Of a DNA stretch of 64,000 bases, positions 52,237 to 59,576 are shown piece after piece. Numbering within the stretch: the stretch's first letter is position 1; each line of letters starts with the position of its first letter. This DNA is from an uncultured Porphyromonadaceae bacterium (GTDB lineage: Bacteria > Bacteroidota > Bacteroidia > Bacteroidales > Muribaculaceae). Where the stretch lies: the NCBI GenBank assembly GCA_900550645.1, contig URTA01000006.1, forward strand, positions 24,942 through 88,941, in the 5' to 3' direction. The notes below the pieces were generated by a model. The model was not told the origin of the DNA. It worked only from the letters and a program-made list of their open reading frames with translations, and made no database searches. The translations under genes were made by a program, and so were the position numbers.

Positions 52237-53495
52237 GCGACAAGATACTGGAGATGTTCTTCGACCTCGACCGGTGGACGTATGCCATCGAGAAAGGGGT
52301 CGGCAAGCACATAGACAAGGCAACCCTGTACCGCCTGACCAACCCAAAGGCAAGGGGCGAGATGTACAAGCGGATAAAGGCCGGGAACTACGAGATAGCA
52401 CCGCCGCATACCGCACAGATACCCAAGGACAACGGCGAGTTCCGGACGGTCTACATCAACGAGCCGGCAGACCGCGTCTTTCTCAGCATCGCCAACGACC
52501 TGCTGTTTGACCTCACGCCCGAAATGGTACACCCGGCTTGCAAGTCATACCAGAGGGGACTGGGGTGCGGCAAGGTGGTCAAGGAGGTCTCGCAAAGGAT
52601 ATGCAGTACTGAAGGCGAGGTCATAGGTTGGAAATCCGACCTCAGCAAGTATTTCGACAGCGTACCCATCTTATTCATTGACAAGGCTTTCGATGCGGTG
52701 GAGCGGAAGCACGGACATTCAGCGCTGATTGATGTCCTGCGCAAGTACTACCACAGTGACCTGTACTTCGACCCCCAAGGCGAGCTGCGGTCTGCCTACC
52801 AGTCCCTGAAGCAGGGCTGTTCGGTGGCTTCGTGGCTGGCTGATGTCCTCCTGTTCCATATCGACGAGAAACTGTCCTCGATGAACGGATACTACGTCAG
52901 GTATTCCGACGATATGCTCTACATCGGCGAGGACTGCGGGAAAGCGATGAAGGTCTTGCAGGAGGAACTGGGGAAGATGAGCATGAAGCTGAACCCCAAG
53001 AAGGTCGAGAGCCTGACCCATACGAAGTGGTTCAAGTTTCTCGGCTACTCCATCAAGGGCTGCGACATCTCATTAAGCGCGACAAGGCTGAAGAAGTTCC
53101 AGAAGGAGATTGAAGCCCGGACAATCCGCGCCAAGAACACCACGCCCAGAAAAGCCCTGAACTCCGTTAACCGCTTCCTGTACAAGGGCAACGGCGAGTT
53201 CAGCTGGGCAACGCAGGTTCTCTCTGTATGTAACGTCAAGAAGGACATCCGTGAGCTCGACAAGTTCGTAATGGACTGCCTTAGGGCGGTAACCACCGGG
53301 AAGAAGAAGCTCGGCGGCCTCGGGTATGTCGCCTGCAAACCAGACGGCTGCATCCAGCGCGGCATCGGCAGGAACGTCAAGGCAAACCGCGAGAAGACTG
53401 CGAAAGACATAGAGGGATATGTGACCATAGACTGTATGCAGAACGCCTTGAGGACAAGCCGGGAAGCGTACATGACCATGGTGAGGATGCTCTGA
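52233..53495 (+). CDS. Reverse transcriptase, array-associated, not DGR type
   Basis: A 420-residue reverse transcriptase. Fingers and palm motifs are in order: motif 1 around IPKDNGEFRTVYI (63-75), motif 2 PACKSYQRGLGCG (101-113), motif 3 with catalytic D136 in WKSDLSKYFDSV, motif 4 QGCSVASW (194-201), motif 5 YSDD with D226 and D227, motif 6 MKLNPKKVE (251-259) and motif 7 KWFKFLGYSIKGC (265-277). The thumb and a basic C-terminal domain (280-420, RGIGRNVKANREK) follow. Motif 4 has QG rather than the (I/V/L)G of DGR enzymes, and the SP/SQ is replaced by AS. No maturase, protease or nuclease domain. The start overlaps the preceding stop. Structured repeats begin 16 nt after its own stop. Confidence 0.9.
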   Translation: MSDKILEMFFDLDRWTYAIEKGVGKHIDKATLYRLTNPKARGEMYKRIKAGNYEIAPPHTAQIPKDNGEFRTVYINEPADRVFLSIANDLLFDLTPEMVHPACKSYQRGLGCGKVVKEVSQRICSTEGEVIGWKSDLSKYFDSVPILFIDKAFDAVERKHGHSALIDVLRKYYHSDLYFDPQGELRSAYQSLKQGCSVASWLADVLLFHIDEKLSSMNGYYVRYSDDMLYIGEDCGKAMKVLQEELGKMSMKLNPKKVESLTHTKWFKFLGYSIKGCDISLSATRLKKFQKEIEARTIRAKNTTPRKALNSVNRFLYKGNGEFSWATQVLSVCNVKKDIRELDKFVMDCLRAVTTGKKKLGGLGYVACKPDGCIQRGIGRNVKANREKTAKDIEGYVTIDCMQNALRTSREAYMTMVRML

Positions 53496-53510
53496 CGGAA
53501 AACCGAGTAT

Positions 53511-53605
53511 GCGGAGGACGGTGAACGGTTATGTATTTCAACTCGTAGGCGTGCATAGATACGACGTACCAGCTTTCACGCACGTCGTATCCAGTATGCC
53601 TCCGC
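53511..53605 (+). ncRNA. Leading hairpin of the array
   Basis: Stems GCGGAGG/CCTCCGC (53511-53517 with 53599-53605), GCATA/TATGC (53553-53557 with 53595-53599, sharing one base) and a perfect 10-bp GATACGACGT/ACGTCGTATC (53558-53567 with 53582-53591). The hairpin sits 15 nt after the RT stop codon and differs from the later units. It could protect the mRNA 3' end or prime reverse transcription. Function unknown. Confidence 0.6.
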
Positions 53606-53625
53606 TGCATCAGATGCTTATAGCG

Positions 53626-53781
53626 ACATACGGAGAACATGACACCGCCCCGACGGAGCTGCACAACCCGGCGCAGGGTCGCTGCCTGGAACGGAACGCT
53701 TTACCGGATCTCCGTTATCGTTCAGAAGATGCCCTGGCTCTCTCCTGGGCTCATCTGGACACGCAGATCCACGAATCGCAA
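53626..53781 (+). repeat. Array unit 0
   Basis: Begins ACATACGG. The left part, ATGACACCGCCCCGACGGAG, aligns to unit 4. The right hairpin has outer stem GGATCT/AGATCC (53706-53711 with 53765-53770) and an inner GCCC/GGGC. An alternative long stem ACGGAGA/TCTCCGT (53630-53636 with 53709-53715) competes with it. Confidence 0.6.
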
Positions 53782-53942
53782 ATGTACAGAGACGCGCCAT
53801 TCCGCGCAAGGCAGCAATATAAACCATCACAGGGAACACGGTCAAGGCTGGCAAATTCATGGAAGCTGGCAGGGAGTCAGACCGGCGGCGCAACAGGCTA
53901 TCGTCCTGTAGGCAGCCGACAGATCCAGCTCTCAATCAACTG
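53782..53942 (+). repeat. Array unit 1
   Basis: Begins ATGTACAG. Left hairpin GCGC/GCGC. Shared block CATCACAGGGAACACGG. The right hairpin has outer stem AGCTGG/CCAGCT (53864-53869 with 53925-53930) and inner ACAGG/CCTGT. Ends with CTCAATCAACTG. Confidence 0.65.
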
Positions 53943-54117
53943 AATACAGGTATGTGACAGGTCAGTGAGACCGCATTTGACCACACTCATCACAGGGTAC
54001 GCAACCAAGGCTGGAACATTGTTCATGGCAGCTGGAAGAACCTCCACAAGGAGAGGCGCACAACCGAGGGTTATGCGAGAGGCCTTGATTACGGCCATCC
54101 AGCTCCTCAATCAACCC
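53943..54117 (+). repeat. Array unit 2
   Basis: Begins AATACAGGTATGTGAC. Left hairpin GGTC-AGTGA-GACC (53960-53972). Shared block CATCACAGGGTACGCAACC. Right hairpin outer stem AGCTGG/CCAGCT (54030-54035 with 54099-54104), inner CTCC-ACAA-GGAG. Ends CTCAATCAACCC. Confidence 0.65.
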
Positions 54118-54289
54118 AATACAGGGACGTGACGCCCAGCGAGGTTGCAAGGACATGACCATCACAGGATACGGCAACCGGGTCGGCACAATTCATTCAA
54201 CCGGTATCAAACGAAAGGGAGCCTCCCCACGCCTGCCTACCGTCTGGCGGGGAGCGGTACCCTTCGGTGACTACCGTTTCAATCGGAAG
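54118..54289 (+). repeat. Array unit 3
   Basis: Begins AATACAGGGACGTGAC. Stem GGTTGC/GCAACC (54143-54148 with 54174-54179). Right hairpin outer stem AACCGGTA/TACCGTT with one bulged base (54199-54206 with 54272-54278). Inner stem CTCCCC-AC-GCC/GGC-GGGGAG (54223-54254). Ends TTCAATCGGAAG. Confidence 0.65.
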
Positions 54290-54440
54290 AGTAAAGGTAT
54301 GTGACACGCCGACGAGGTTGCGCAACGGAACGTAACGTAACGGCAATGCGCAAGGGGCCGAAATTCATAAATCCGGTATCGAATCGCGGCCAGGAGTCTC
54401 CTCACTGGCTCTTCGCTACTCCACCGGATTCAATCGAGAG
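54290..54440 (+). repeat. Array unit 4
   Basis: Begins AGTAAAGGTATGTGAC. Stem TTGCGC/GCGCAA (54318-54323 with 54348-54353). Right hairpin outer stem AATCCGG/CCGGATT (54370-54376 with 54424-54430), inner GCCAG/CTGGC (54389-54393 with 54405-54409). Ends TTCAATCGAGAG. The next boundary motif ACTACAGG (54441-54448) starts a truncated unit that runs into the leader of the next gene. Confidence 0.65.
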
Positions 54441-54490
54441 ACTACAGGAATACGTCCCGGTCATGAGCGCACAGCAAACTAACAACCAAC

Positions 54491-54973
54491 ATGAAAACCA
54501 TATACGAAACAGCATTAGAGAAAATAAGGGAAGGCGCGAGGTTCAGGATTGATTTCCCGAACCGGAGCCTGAAAGTGAACGGAAAGCTCGTCATCGACGG
54601 CGGCAAATTCGAGGGTGAACTCGGCGTTGACCTCCCGGCTGAAACGGAGGAAACGCTGGAGCTTATAGAACACCTCTACGACCGCTTCCGCCATAGCGTT
54701 CCATCGGAGCGTACTGACCACCAAAAGAAGACATACTTCAGCGCGTTGCCGGAACATGAGCTGGAAGATGATGACATGATATTCGGGGAACGCAGGGAGA
54801 CGGCGCAGTTCGCCCTTGAGTTCCATGTACTCGCGGCAATCATCGAAAGCCGTCTCGACTGGGACAGCTTCGCCGCCGGCAAGTGGTTCTGGCAGTCTCC
54901 TCGCCAGAACGGGCTTGTGATAATGAAAAGCTGGGTAGTCTCGGCAACAGCTAACCAATCAACTGAACAATAA
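54491..54973 (+). CDS. Unknown protein following the array
   Basis: A 160-residue protein (MKTIYETALEKIREGARFRI). The N-terminal half has short strands (FPNRSLKVNGKLVIDGGKFE) like DUF-type Bacteroidota mobile-element proteins. The rest is helical and acidic. Its leader starts within the truncated last array unit, so the array may be co-transcribed with it. Function unknown. Confidence 0.55.
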   Translation: MKTIYETALEKIREGARFRIDFPNRSLKVNGKLVIDGGKFEGELGVDLPAETEETLELIEHLYDRFRHSVPSERTDHQKKTYFSALPEHELEDDDMIFGERRETAQFALEFHVLAAIIESRLDWDSFAAGKWFWQSPRQNGLVIMKSWVVSATANQSTEQ

Positions 54974-54995
54974 CAAACAACAAAAACTCAACAAC

Positions 54996-56090
54996 ATGAC
55001 ACCAGAAGAAAAAATCGTATGCCCCAACTGCGGCACAGAAATCTATTCGTTTTCCGCACCTGCAATCGGTGTGGAAGCAATCATCTTTTCCGACCCCGAT
55101 GAGGACGGCGTGAAGCCGGCTGACATCCAGCCAAAGCCCCTCTCCAAGATGAAGGCCTCGGAGAAGATTGCCGCGCTTGAGAAAGCCGGTGTTGACGTTT
55201 CCAAGCTCTTCTCGATAAATCTGGTCGGAGGAGGGGAGAAGCTGACCCGTCTCGAAGGTCGCGCACTCGTTGAAATAGATGACAACGACCCTATCTTCTC
55301 CGCAATCGCCGCTTCAGGCACAGTACCCAACCGCCGCCTGTTCCGCCGCTGGGTGATGGGGCAGATGTTCCGCATGATGACCGGGTGGCACGGCAACTTC
55401 ACCAAGGAGCTTCGAGTCAAGGGGTACGCCTATCAGTGGAAGATGATGATAGAGGAGTTCCGCGTCCAGGCCAAGCTGGCAGAGAAGGATGCCGAAAACT
55501 TCATCATGCGCAACCGCTGGTTCAACCGTGACGTTCTTGTCAATGCGGCGGAGGACTACCTCGCGAAATGCGAGGAGCATATCCGTAAGGCCGCTCGCAA
55601 GAAGTGCAAGGGCCGTCCCTACGTCCGTCTCCGCCACCAGCGCGATGTGTTCGAGGATGATCTCAAGGAAAAGGTGTTCAAGCCAATGCTCGTGGAAATC
55701 AAGCGCATGAGGGCTGCCGCAACGCCCAACGCCTTGTACAAGCTGGCAAGACGCTTCTATGACCTCATCGAGAAGACGTGGCTGGACTGTTATATTCCCA
55801 TGTCCTCCGATTTCATCGATGCCTACAAGGGAGCTGGGGCGTACTTCACCATGCGCAACCTCATCCTGTTCCACAAGTGCGTGTTCCCGAAAGACTGGCT
55901 CGAAGCAACAGGCATGAGCAATTCGCTCGGCCTGCTGGAACACTATACTAATGAGGAAAAGTACGACGGCTGGCGTATGTTCGGAATAATGCGACGGTTC
56001 TTGTACGACAACGACATAGACGTCAAGGCAAAGCTCCAGGAATGGCGCACCGCCAAACTCGCAAAGAACAAGAAGCAAAGCAAATCGTAA
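54996..56090 (+). CDS. Zinc-ribbon-start helical protein, unknown
   Basis: A 364-residue protein that begins with CPNCGTEI, half of a zinc ribbon, without an obvious second CxxC nearby. Residues 80-364 are helical and basic, with TVPNRRLFRRWVMGQMFRMM and IEKTWLDCYIPMSSDFI. I recall long proteins of this type in Bacteroidota conjugative elements and phages, with no assigned role. It ends before a terminator. Confidence 0.55.
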   Translation: MTPEEKIVCPNCGTEIYSFSAPAIGVEAIIFSDPDEDGVKPADIQPKPLSKMKASEKIAALEKAGVDVSKLFSINLVGGGEKLTRLEGRALVEIDDNDPIFSAIAASGTVPNRRLFRRWVMGQMFRMMTGWHGNFTKELRVKGYAYQWKMMIEEFRVQAKLAEKDAENFIMRNRWFNRDVLVNAAEDYLAKCEEHIRKAARKKCKGRPYVRLRHQRDVFEDDLKEKVFKPMLVEIKRMRAAATPNALYKLARRFYDLIEKTWLDCYIPMSSDFIDAYKGAGAYFTMRNLILFHKCVFPKDWLEATGMSNSLGLLEHYTNEEKYDGWRMFGIMRRFLYDNDIDVKAKLQEWRTAKLAKNKKQSKS

Positions 56091-56105
56091 TGTAATTTTT
56101 CGCCA

Positions 56106-56142
56106 GGGGTGCTGCCGTTTCGGCGGCGGTACCCCACCTTTT
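56106..56142 (+). terminator. Intrinsic terminator
   Basis: GGGGT-GCTGCCG (56106-56117), loop TTT, CGGCGGC-(GGT bulge)-ACCCC (56121-56135), then ACCTTTTC. It lies 16 bp after the preceding stop. Confidence 0.65.
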
Positions 56143-56156
56143 CAAACACGACAAAC

Positions 56157-57041
56157 ATGGGAATAAACATAAAAGAATACCCGAAGATTGGATCTGTGAA
56201 GTGGATCAAGGGAACGCCGTACTTCCTGTTCGGCAACTCAGAGAACGGCATGGTTTTCAAGGACTGGGAAGCATATCACAAGGATTGGGACGCTCCATGC
56301 TATGTCCCGGAATACGCGGCGGAGGACGCTGCCGTGACCGTTGACGGCGTGGAATACGAGTGCGGAGGACAGAGAAATGTATGTGACTGGTACTCGCATA
56401 ACGACCTGCTCCGCATCTGTCACTACAACCGCCGTATATGCGATGCCATGTTCGAGAGCCTCGACTGGGTTTATCCCGAAACATGGCTTCAAGAGGCTCG
56501 TGACTCCATTGACTATCGCTACGCTTTCGACTTCGTGAAGCCCGGCGCGACCGTATACTGGAACGACCCTGAACACGACCGCTGCTCCGGATACTGGGAG
56601 GTGTGCGAGATATGTGACGACGGCGAGGAGTGGGACTGCGATACCATGGTTCGGCTTGGCGATGGTAACACAGAAGTATACCTGTCCGAACTCTCCCGAT
56701 ATTGCCCGACGGAGAAGCTGCATGACCAGGCTGTGCGCGACTTCTGCGTGATAAAGAGCTGGTTCTGCTCCGAGCCTGTACGCAACTACGACGAACTCCA
56801 GCAGTTTCTCTCGGTTGCCTCATCATACGGAGCGAAGGTAGACCAGCAGCTGATGAAGGACGAGGACGGTGGCTGGCACGGCTATGCCTGGGTCGATTTC
56901 GGCGTGGCAAGAGCAAGGGTATACGTTGACACCGACAAGTATCAGCTTTCCCAGGCCGTGGACGTGCTGAACCTCGAGACCGGACGGGTTTCGATAGTCA
57001 ACGACTACATCTCCAACCTTGAACTGGAACGCTATGAATGA
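56157..57041 (+). CDS. Unknown protein upstream of FNT-like gene
   Basis: A 294-residue protein with start at 56157 (MGINIKEYPKIGSVKWIKGT). The upstream frame includes the terminator and is rejected. Cys- and Trp-rich middle (VCDWYSHNDLLRICHYNRRI; CSGYWEVCEICDDGEEWDCD) that may bind metal. The C-terminus ends IVNDYISNLELERYE. It overlaps the membrane protein gene by 8 bp. Not recognised. Confidence 0.5.
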   Translation: MGINIKEYPKIGSVKWIKGTPYFLFGNSENGMVFKDWEAYHKDWDAPCYVPEYAAEDAAVTVDGVEYECGGQRNVCDWYSHNDLLRICHYNRRICDAMFESLDWVYPETWLQEARDSIDYRYAFDFVKPGATVYWNDPEHDRCSGYWEVCEICDDGEEWDCDTMVRLGDGNTEVYLSELSRYCPTEKLHDQAVRDFCVIKSWFCSEPVRNYDELQQFLSVASSYGAKVDQQLMKDEDGGWHGYAWVDFGVARARVYVDTDKYQLSQAVDVLNLETGRVSIVNDYISNLELERYE

Positions 57042-57609
57042 CCTGCTCCGGCAATGGTTCTCGGCTCTGCTCGCCGGCTTCTCCATAGGGCTGGCGGCAG
57101 ATGTCTGCCTGAATGTCGGAGGGCTTGCCGGAGCGTGCCTGTTCGCGGTCGGCCTCCTCATCGTGGTCTCGCTCGGCCTCGACCTGTTCACTGGCAAGGC
57201 GCAGTTCGTGTGGGGTCGCAAGGGTCTCCTGTGGCTAATAACCATGCTGGCGTTCAACGTGCTGGGAACGGGCATCGCTTCAGCTCTTATCGGAGACAGC
57301 GTGCCGGTTGCTTCGGCGGAGGACATAATCCAGTCACGGCTCGACATGGGCTGGTGGAAGTGCGGCCTTATGGCTGTGCCTTGCGGATTCATAATGACTG
57401 CCGCAGTGAGGGCTGCGAGGAACGGCAACTGGTGGGTGATTCTGCTGGGTGTACCGACTTTCATTCTCTGCGGCTTCCCTCATTGCATTGCTGACTCGTT
57501 CTACGCTGCGTGCGTCAACGCGGAGTGGAGCGAATACGGTCTCCAGTGCTGGCTTCCTACAGTACTTGGGAACTACCTCGGGTGCAACTTGTACAGATTT
57601 TCAAAATAA
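57034..57609 (+). CDS. Formate/nitrite transporter (FNT)-like channel
   Basis: A 191-residue polytopic membrane protein with six predicted helices (about 8-28, 29-52, 62-84, 106-125, 133-150 and 171-188). The FNT hallmarks are present in both halves: LGLDLFTGKAQF (48-58) and FILCGFPHCIADSFYA (143-158), with the pore histidine at H150, then PTVLGNYLGC near the end. FocA and NirC are about 270-280 residues, so this version is compact, with short loops and termini. It could conduct small monocarboxylates. Start at 57034 overlaps the upstream gene. A phage copy of such a channel is unusual. Confidence 0.75.
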   Translation: MNDLLRQWFSALLAGFSIGLAADVCLNVGGLAGACLFAVGLLIVVSLGLDLFTGKAQFVWGRKGLLWLITMLAFNVLGTGIASALIGDSVPVASAEDIIQSRLDMGWWKCGLMAVPCGFIMTAAVRAARNGNWWVILLGVPTFILCGFPHCIADSFYAACVNAEWSEYGLQCWLPTVLGNYLGCNLYRFSK

Positions 57610-57651
57610 TATTCAAATAAAATCAATAATAATCAAATAACAAATACAGAT

Positions 57652-57822
57652 ATGGTACAATCAACTACTCCTGCAACAGCAGGCAACTCAACTGGAGCAA
57701 CAGCTCCTTCAACAAGAACAGCAGCTCTCCTCCAAGCCGCTTCCGACGCAGCCCTCTTCGATGAACTCCGCAGACGCGGCTACAACGGCCGTCTCCGCTA
57801 CACAAAGATTGTGACGGTATGA
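57652..57822 (+). CDS. Small protein with RRGYNGRL C-terminal motif
   Basis: A 56-residue protein below the usual gene-calling length. The N-terminal half is Ser/Thr/Ala-rich and likely disordered. The C-terminal half reads LFDELRRRGYNGRLRYTKIV, which is close to the end of the following protein (LLKALRFQGYSGKLEKTMLV). Its stop overlaps the next start (ATGA). Confidence 0.65.
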   Translation: MVQSTTPATAGNSTGATAPSTRTAALLQAASDAALFDELRRRGYNGRLRYTKIVTV

Positions 57823-58061
57823 GCATGGTACAATACGCCCGCTCTATATGCCGGGGCTGCGCAAGAAAGAGAGCTGCCAACACGACGAAATGCGTGTTCG
57901 CGAGACGTGACCAATGCCCTGACTACCAGGCATCGCTGGCTATCAAGGCCTGTGACTGGGAAGACGCAGCGATACAGATTCCTACAGAATGTCTGTTGAA
58001 GGCGCTGCGTTTCCAGGGCTATTCGGGCAAACTCGAGAAAACGATGCTGGTGAGCATCTGA
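57819..58061 (+). CDS. Small cysteine-rich protein with shared tail motif
   Basis: An 80-residue protein. Four cysteines at the start (CRGCARKRAANTTKCVFARR, then a fourth in DQCPDY) may bind zinc. The C-terminal 22 residues (LLKALRFQGYSGKLEKTMLV) match the tail of the upstream 56-residue protein. Start overlaps the upstream stop. Function unknown, but the shared tail suggests binding to one partner. Confidence 0.55.
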   Translation: MSMVQYARSICRGCARKRAANTTKCVFARRDQCPDYQASLAIKACDWEDAAIQIPTECLLKALRFQGYSGKLEKTMLVSI

Positions 58062-58071
58062 ACAACAACGA

Positions 58072-58269
58072 ATGATAAATATAGGAGAAAAGGCAAGGAT
58101 ACTCGACAACGGACCGTATCCAGAACATTTCAAAGGCAAGGTCGGCATCGTCACGGCCATACAGAACGTGGTATGGCCCGGCAACCGGCTCGGCTTCCTG
58201 TACGACATAAGGCTCGGGGACTTGGAGTTCACCGTATGCCTTGACTCACGCCATGTTGAGAAAGCATGA
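58072..58269 (+). CDS. Small KOW/SH3-like protein
   Basis: A 65-residue protein (MINIGEKARILDNGPYPEHF) with the short-strand pattern of a KOW or SH3-like barrel: KARILD, GKVGIVTAI, LYDIRLG. It lies between the cysteine-rich gene and an RNA hairpin. Function unknown. Confidence 0.5.
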   Translation: MINIGEKARILDNGPYPEHFKGKVGIVTAIQNVVWPGNRLGFLYDIRLGDLEFTVCLDSRHVEKA

Positions 58270-58279
58270 TGACTGAATG

Positions 58280-58323
58280 TGTCCGGGCTGCTGCTTGGCA
58301 GTGGTCTGGCGGCGATCCGGACA
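58280..58323 (+). other. RNA hairpin between genes
   Basis: TGTCCGG (58280-58286) pairs with CCGGACA (58317-58323), with an inner CTGC/GCAG stem. No T-run follows. It could be a processing or stability element of the operon mRNA. Confidence 0.4.
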
Positions 58324-58364
58324 TCGACAACTGACAACAAACCAATATTATAAAGACAGACAGA

Positions 58365-58757
58365 ATGGAAGAATATGATTATTACGACGCGGTGATGTCC
58401 GACGTAATGGACTTCATCGAGGAGAACGGCATACAACCTATCACAGCCAAAGACCGTAGCGAGGCGGTGCAGGAACTTTACGACCGGCTGGTGAACGAGG
58501 ACAACATCACCGGCTTGGCTTCAAGCTCATACACCTGCAACCGGCGCAAGGCGGAGGAGTACCTGTGCCATAACTGGGGACTGGTCGCTGAAATGGCTGA
58601 CGCTACAGGTATTCAGGACCTTTTCAGCATCGGCGCGGAGATGGTGGACGTGCATTTACGCTGCCATGTCCTCTACAGCGTGGTGCAGGAACTGGTTCGC
58701 AATATGATGAACGGCCGTTCATGGAGAGACGCGAAAGTTGAACCTAAAAACCTGTGA
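58365..58757 (+). CDS. Unknown small acidic protein
   Basis: A 130-residue helical, acidic protein (MEEYDYYDAVMSDVMDFIEE). It contains SYTCNRRKAEEYLCHNWGLV and a hydrophobic patch near residue 80. Patterns of this type occur in several Bacteroidota phage hypothetical proteins. Stop lies 2 bp before the next start. Confidence 0.5.
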   Translation: MEEYDYYDAVMSDVMDFIEENGIQPITAKDRSEAVQELYDRLVNEDNITGLASSSYTCNRRKAEEYLCHNWGLVAEMADATGIQDLFSIGAEMVDVHLRCHVLYSVVQELVRNMMNGRSWRDAKVEPKNL

Positions 58758-58759
58758 GC

Positions 58760-59428
58760 ATGGAAAATATCCGACCAATGACAGCCGCATACAAGGCGAT
58801 GACTGCCAGAAAGCCTCTCCGTGAAGATGTCCTCCGCAGACGCATAGACAAAGTGCCTGAAGATATGCTATACGTCATGGCGTGCAAGACATACGCTATG
58901 TGCAACCTTGCCTGGCAGTATGTTGACACAATCATCGACTTTTGCGTTGAGCAGCGCATAGACGGGACGAAACGTCTGGTGAGGGCGGTGCGCGAACTTA
59001 AGGACAGGTACAACCGCTTCCGCGACAGCAATGTCGCCAACATTATAATCAAGCGGGACGAGGACAGGAACGCGGAGACTTTGGAGGATTTTGCGGCCAA
59101 GGACTTCTCCAGGCTGTTCTACTCCCTCGATGCTGAAGTGGGCAAGCTGGGGCTGAACGCGAACCATAAGATGCTTGTGGTGGCCGTGCATCAGGCGTTG
59201 ACCGTGATTGACGCTGTGAAGCTGTATGCCTCCCAGTGCGACGAGCGCCTTAAGCCGTATGGTATCACTATTCATAAGTACGCCTTGCTCCAGAAGGACT
59301 TTCTCCTGATGTCGCGTCTTATCCCGGAGTTCGCCGGCGACTGCTACAGCCAGATCGGCTCGAGGGAGGTGACGGCGAAGATACTCCTGAACAAGGTGAA
59401 TGAGATGGGGGTGAGCAAACGGAATTAG
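58760..59428 (+). CDS. Unknown helical protein
   Basis: A 222-residue, almost fully helical protein (MENIRPMTAAYKAMTARKPL). I chose the ATG at 58760 over a GTG at 58754. Central NRFRDSNVANIIIKRDEDRN and C-terminal KYALLQKDFLLMSRLIPEFA are characteristic but unassigned. The stop codon overlaps the first GUGA-capped hairpin of the RNA region that follows. Confidence 0.5.
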   Translation: MENIRPMTAAYKAMTARKPLREDVLRRRIDKVPEDMLYVMACKTYAMCNLAWQYVDTIIDFCVEQRIDGTKRLVRAVRELKDRYNRFRDSNVANIIIKRDEDRNAETLEDFAAKDFSRLFYSLDAEVGKLGLNANHKMLVVAVHQALTVIDAVKLYASQCDERLKPYGITIHKYALLQKDFLLMSRLIPEFAGDCYSQIGSREVTAKILLNKVNEMGVSKRN

Positions 59429-59469
59429 GCTAATCCGTGAGGATGCCTGCGGCAAGAGTGCCGCGAAAA
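59427..59469 (+). ncRNA. GUGA-capped hairpin motif, copy 1
   Basis: AGGC-(TA)-ATCC-GTGA-GGAT-GCCT (59427-59448), then a hairpin GCGGCA/TGCCGC (59449-59464) and GAAAA. It lacks a tRNA-like element directly after it, unlike copies 2 and 3. Confidence 0.5.
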
Positions 59470-59576
59470 TGAGGGCGATGCCTGGTAATTAGCCAGTTAG
59501 TTATCGGAAGTTTTCCATGTTTTTATGAGCGTCGTCCTCCGGAGAGTACTGTATTTTTCTTTGCATAATGTGGATA

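Larger units (their letters stand above)
53505..54490 (+). repeat. Array of diverged structured repeats next to RT
   Basis: About 980 bp without a convincing gene, filling the gap between the RT and the next gene. A leading hairpin is followed by units beginning at 53626, 53782, 53943, 54118 and 54290, plus a start of another at 54441. Spacing is 156, 161, 175, 172 and 151 bp. Unit boundaries share the motif CAATCRA-N6-TACAGG or close variants. Units share CATCACAGGRTACG and AATTCAT blocks and a right-hand hairpin. Sequence identity between units is modest, but base-paired positions change together. I interpret it as an array of structured RNA elements read from the RT operon. Confidence 0.75.

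Noticed and set aside
52233..53495. Retron or group II intron
   Set aside because: No msr/msd-like single RNA upstream, no maturase or HNH domain, and no group II domain V/VI structure in the flanks.
52233..54490. Diversity-generating retroelement (DGR)
   Set aside because: Motif 4 of the RT has QG instead of the DGR (I/V/L)GxxxSQ form, no Avd-like gene is adjacent, and no repeat unit has a near-identical copy in a lectin-type target gene that I could see in the window.
53505..54490. CRISPR array
   Set aside because: Units are 150-175 bp, diverged throughout and contain internal hairpins. There are no short identical repeats with unique spacers and no cas genes.
53505..54490. Protein-coding genes in the array region (several 60-145 codon frames on both strands)
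   Set aside because: The frames have Arg/Cys/Pro-rich composition with no fold-like pattern, break at unit boundaries and follow the repeat structure. RNA covariation explains the region better.
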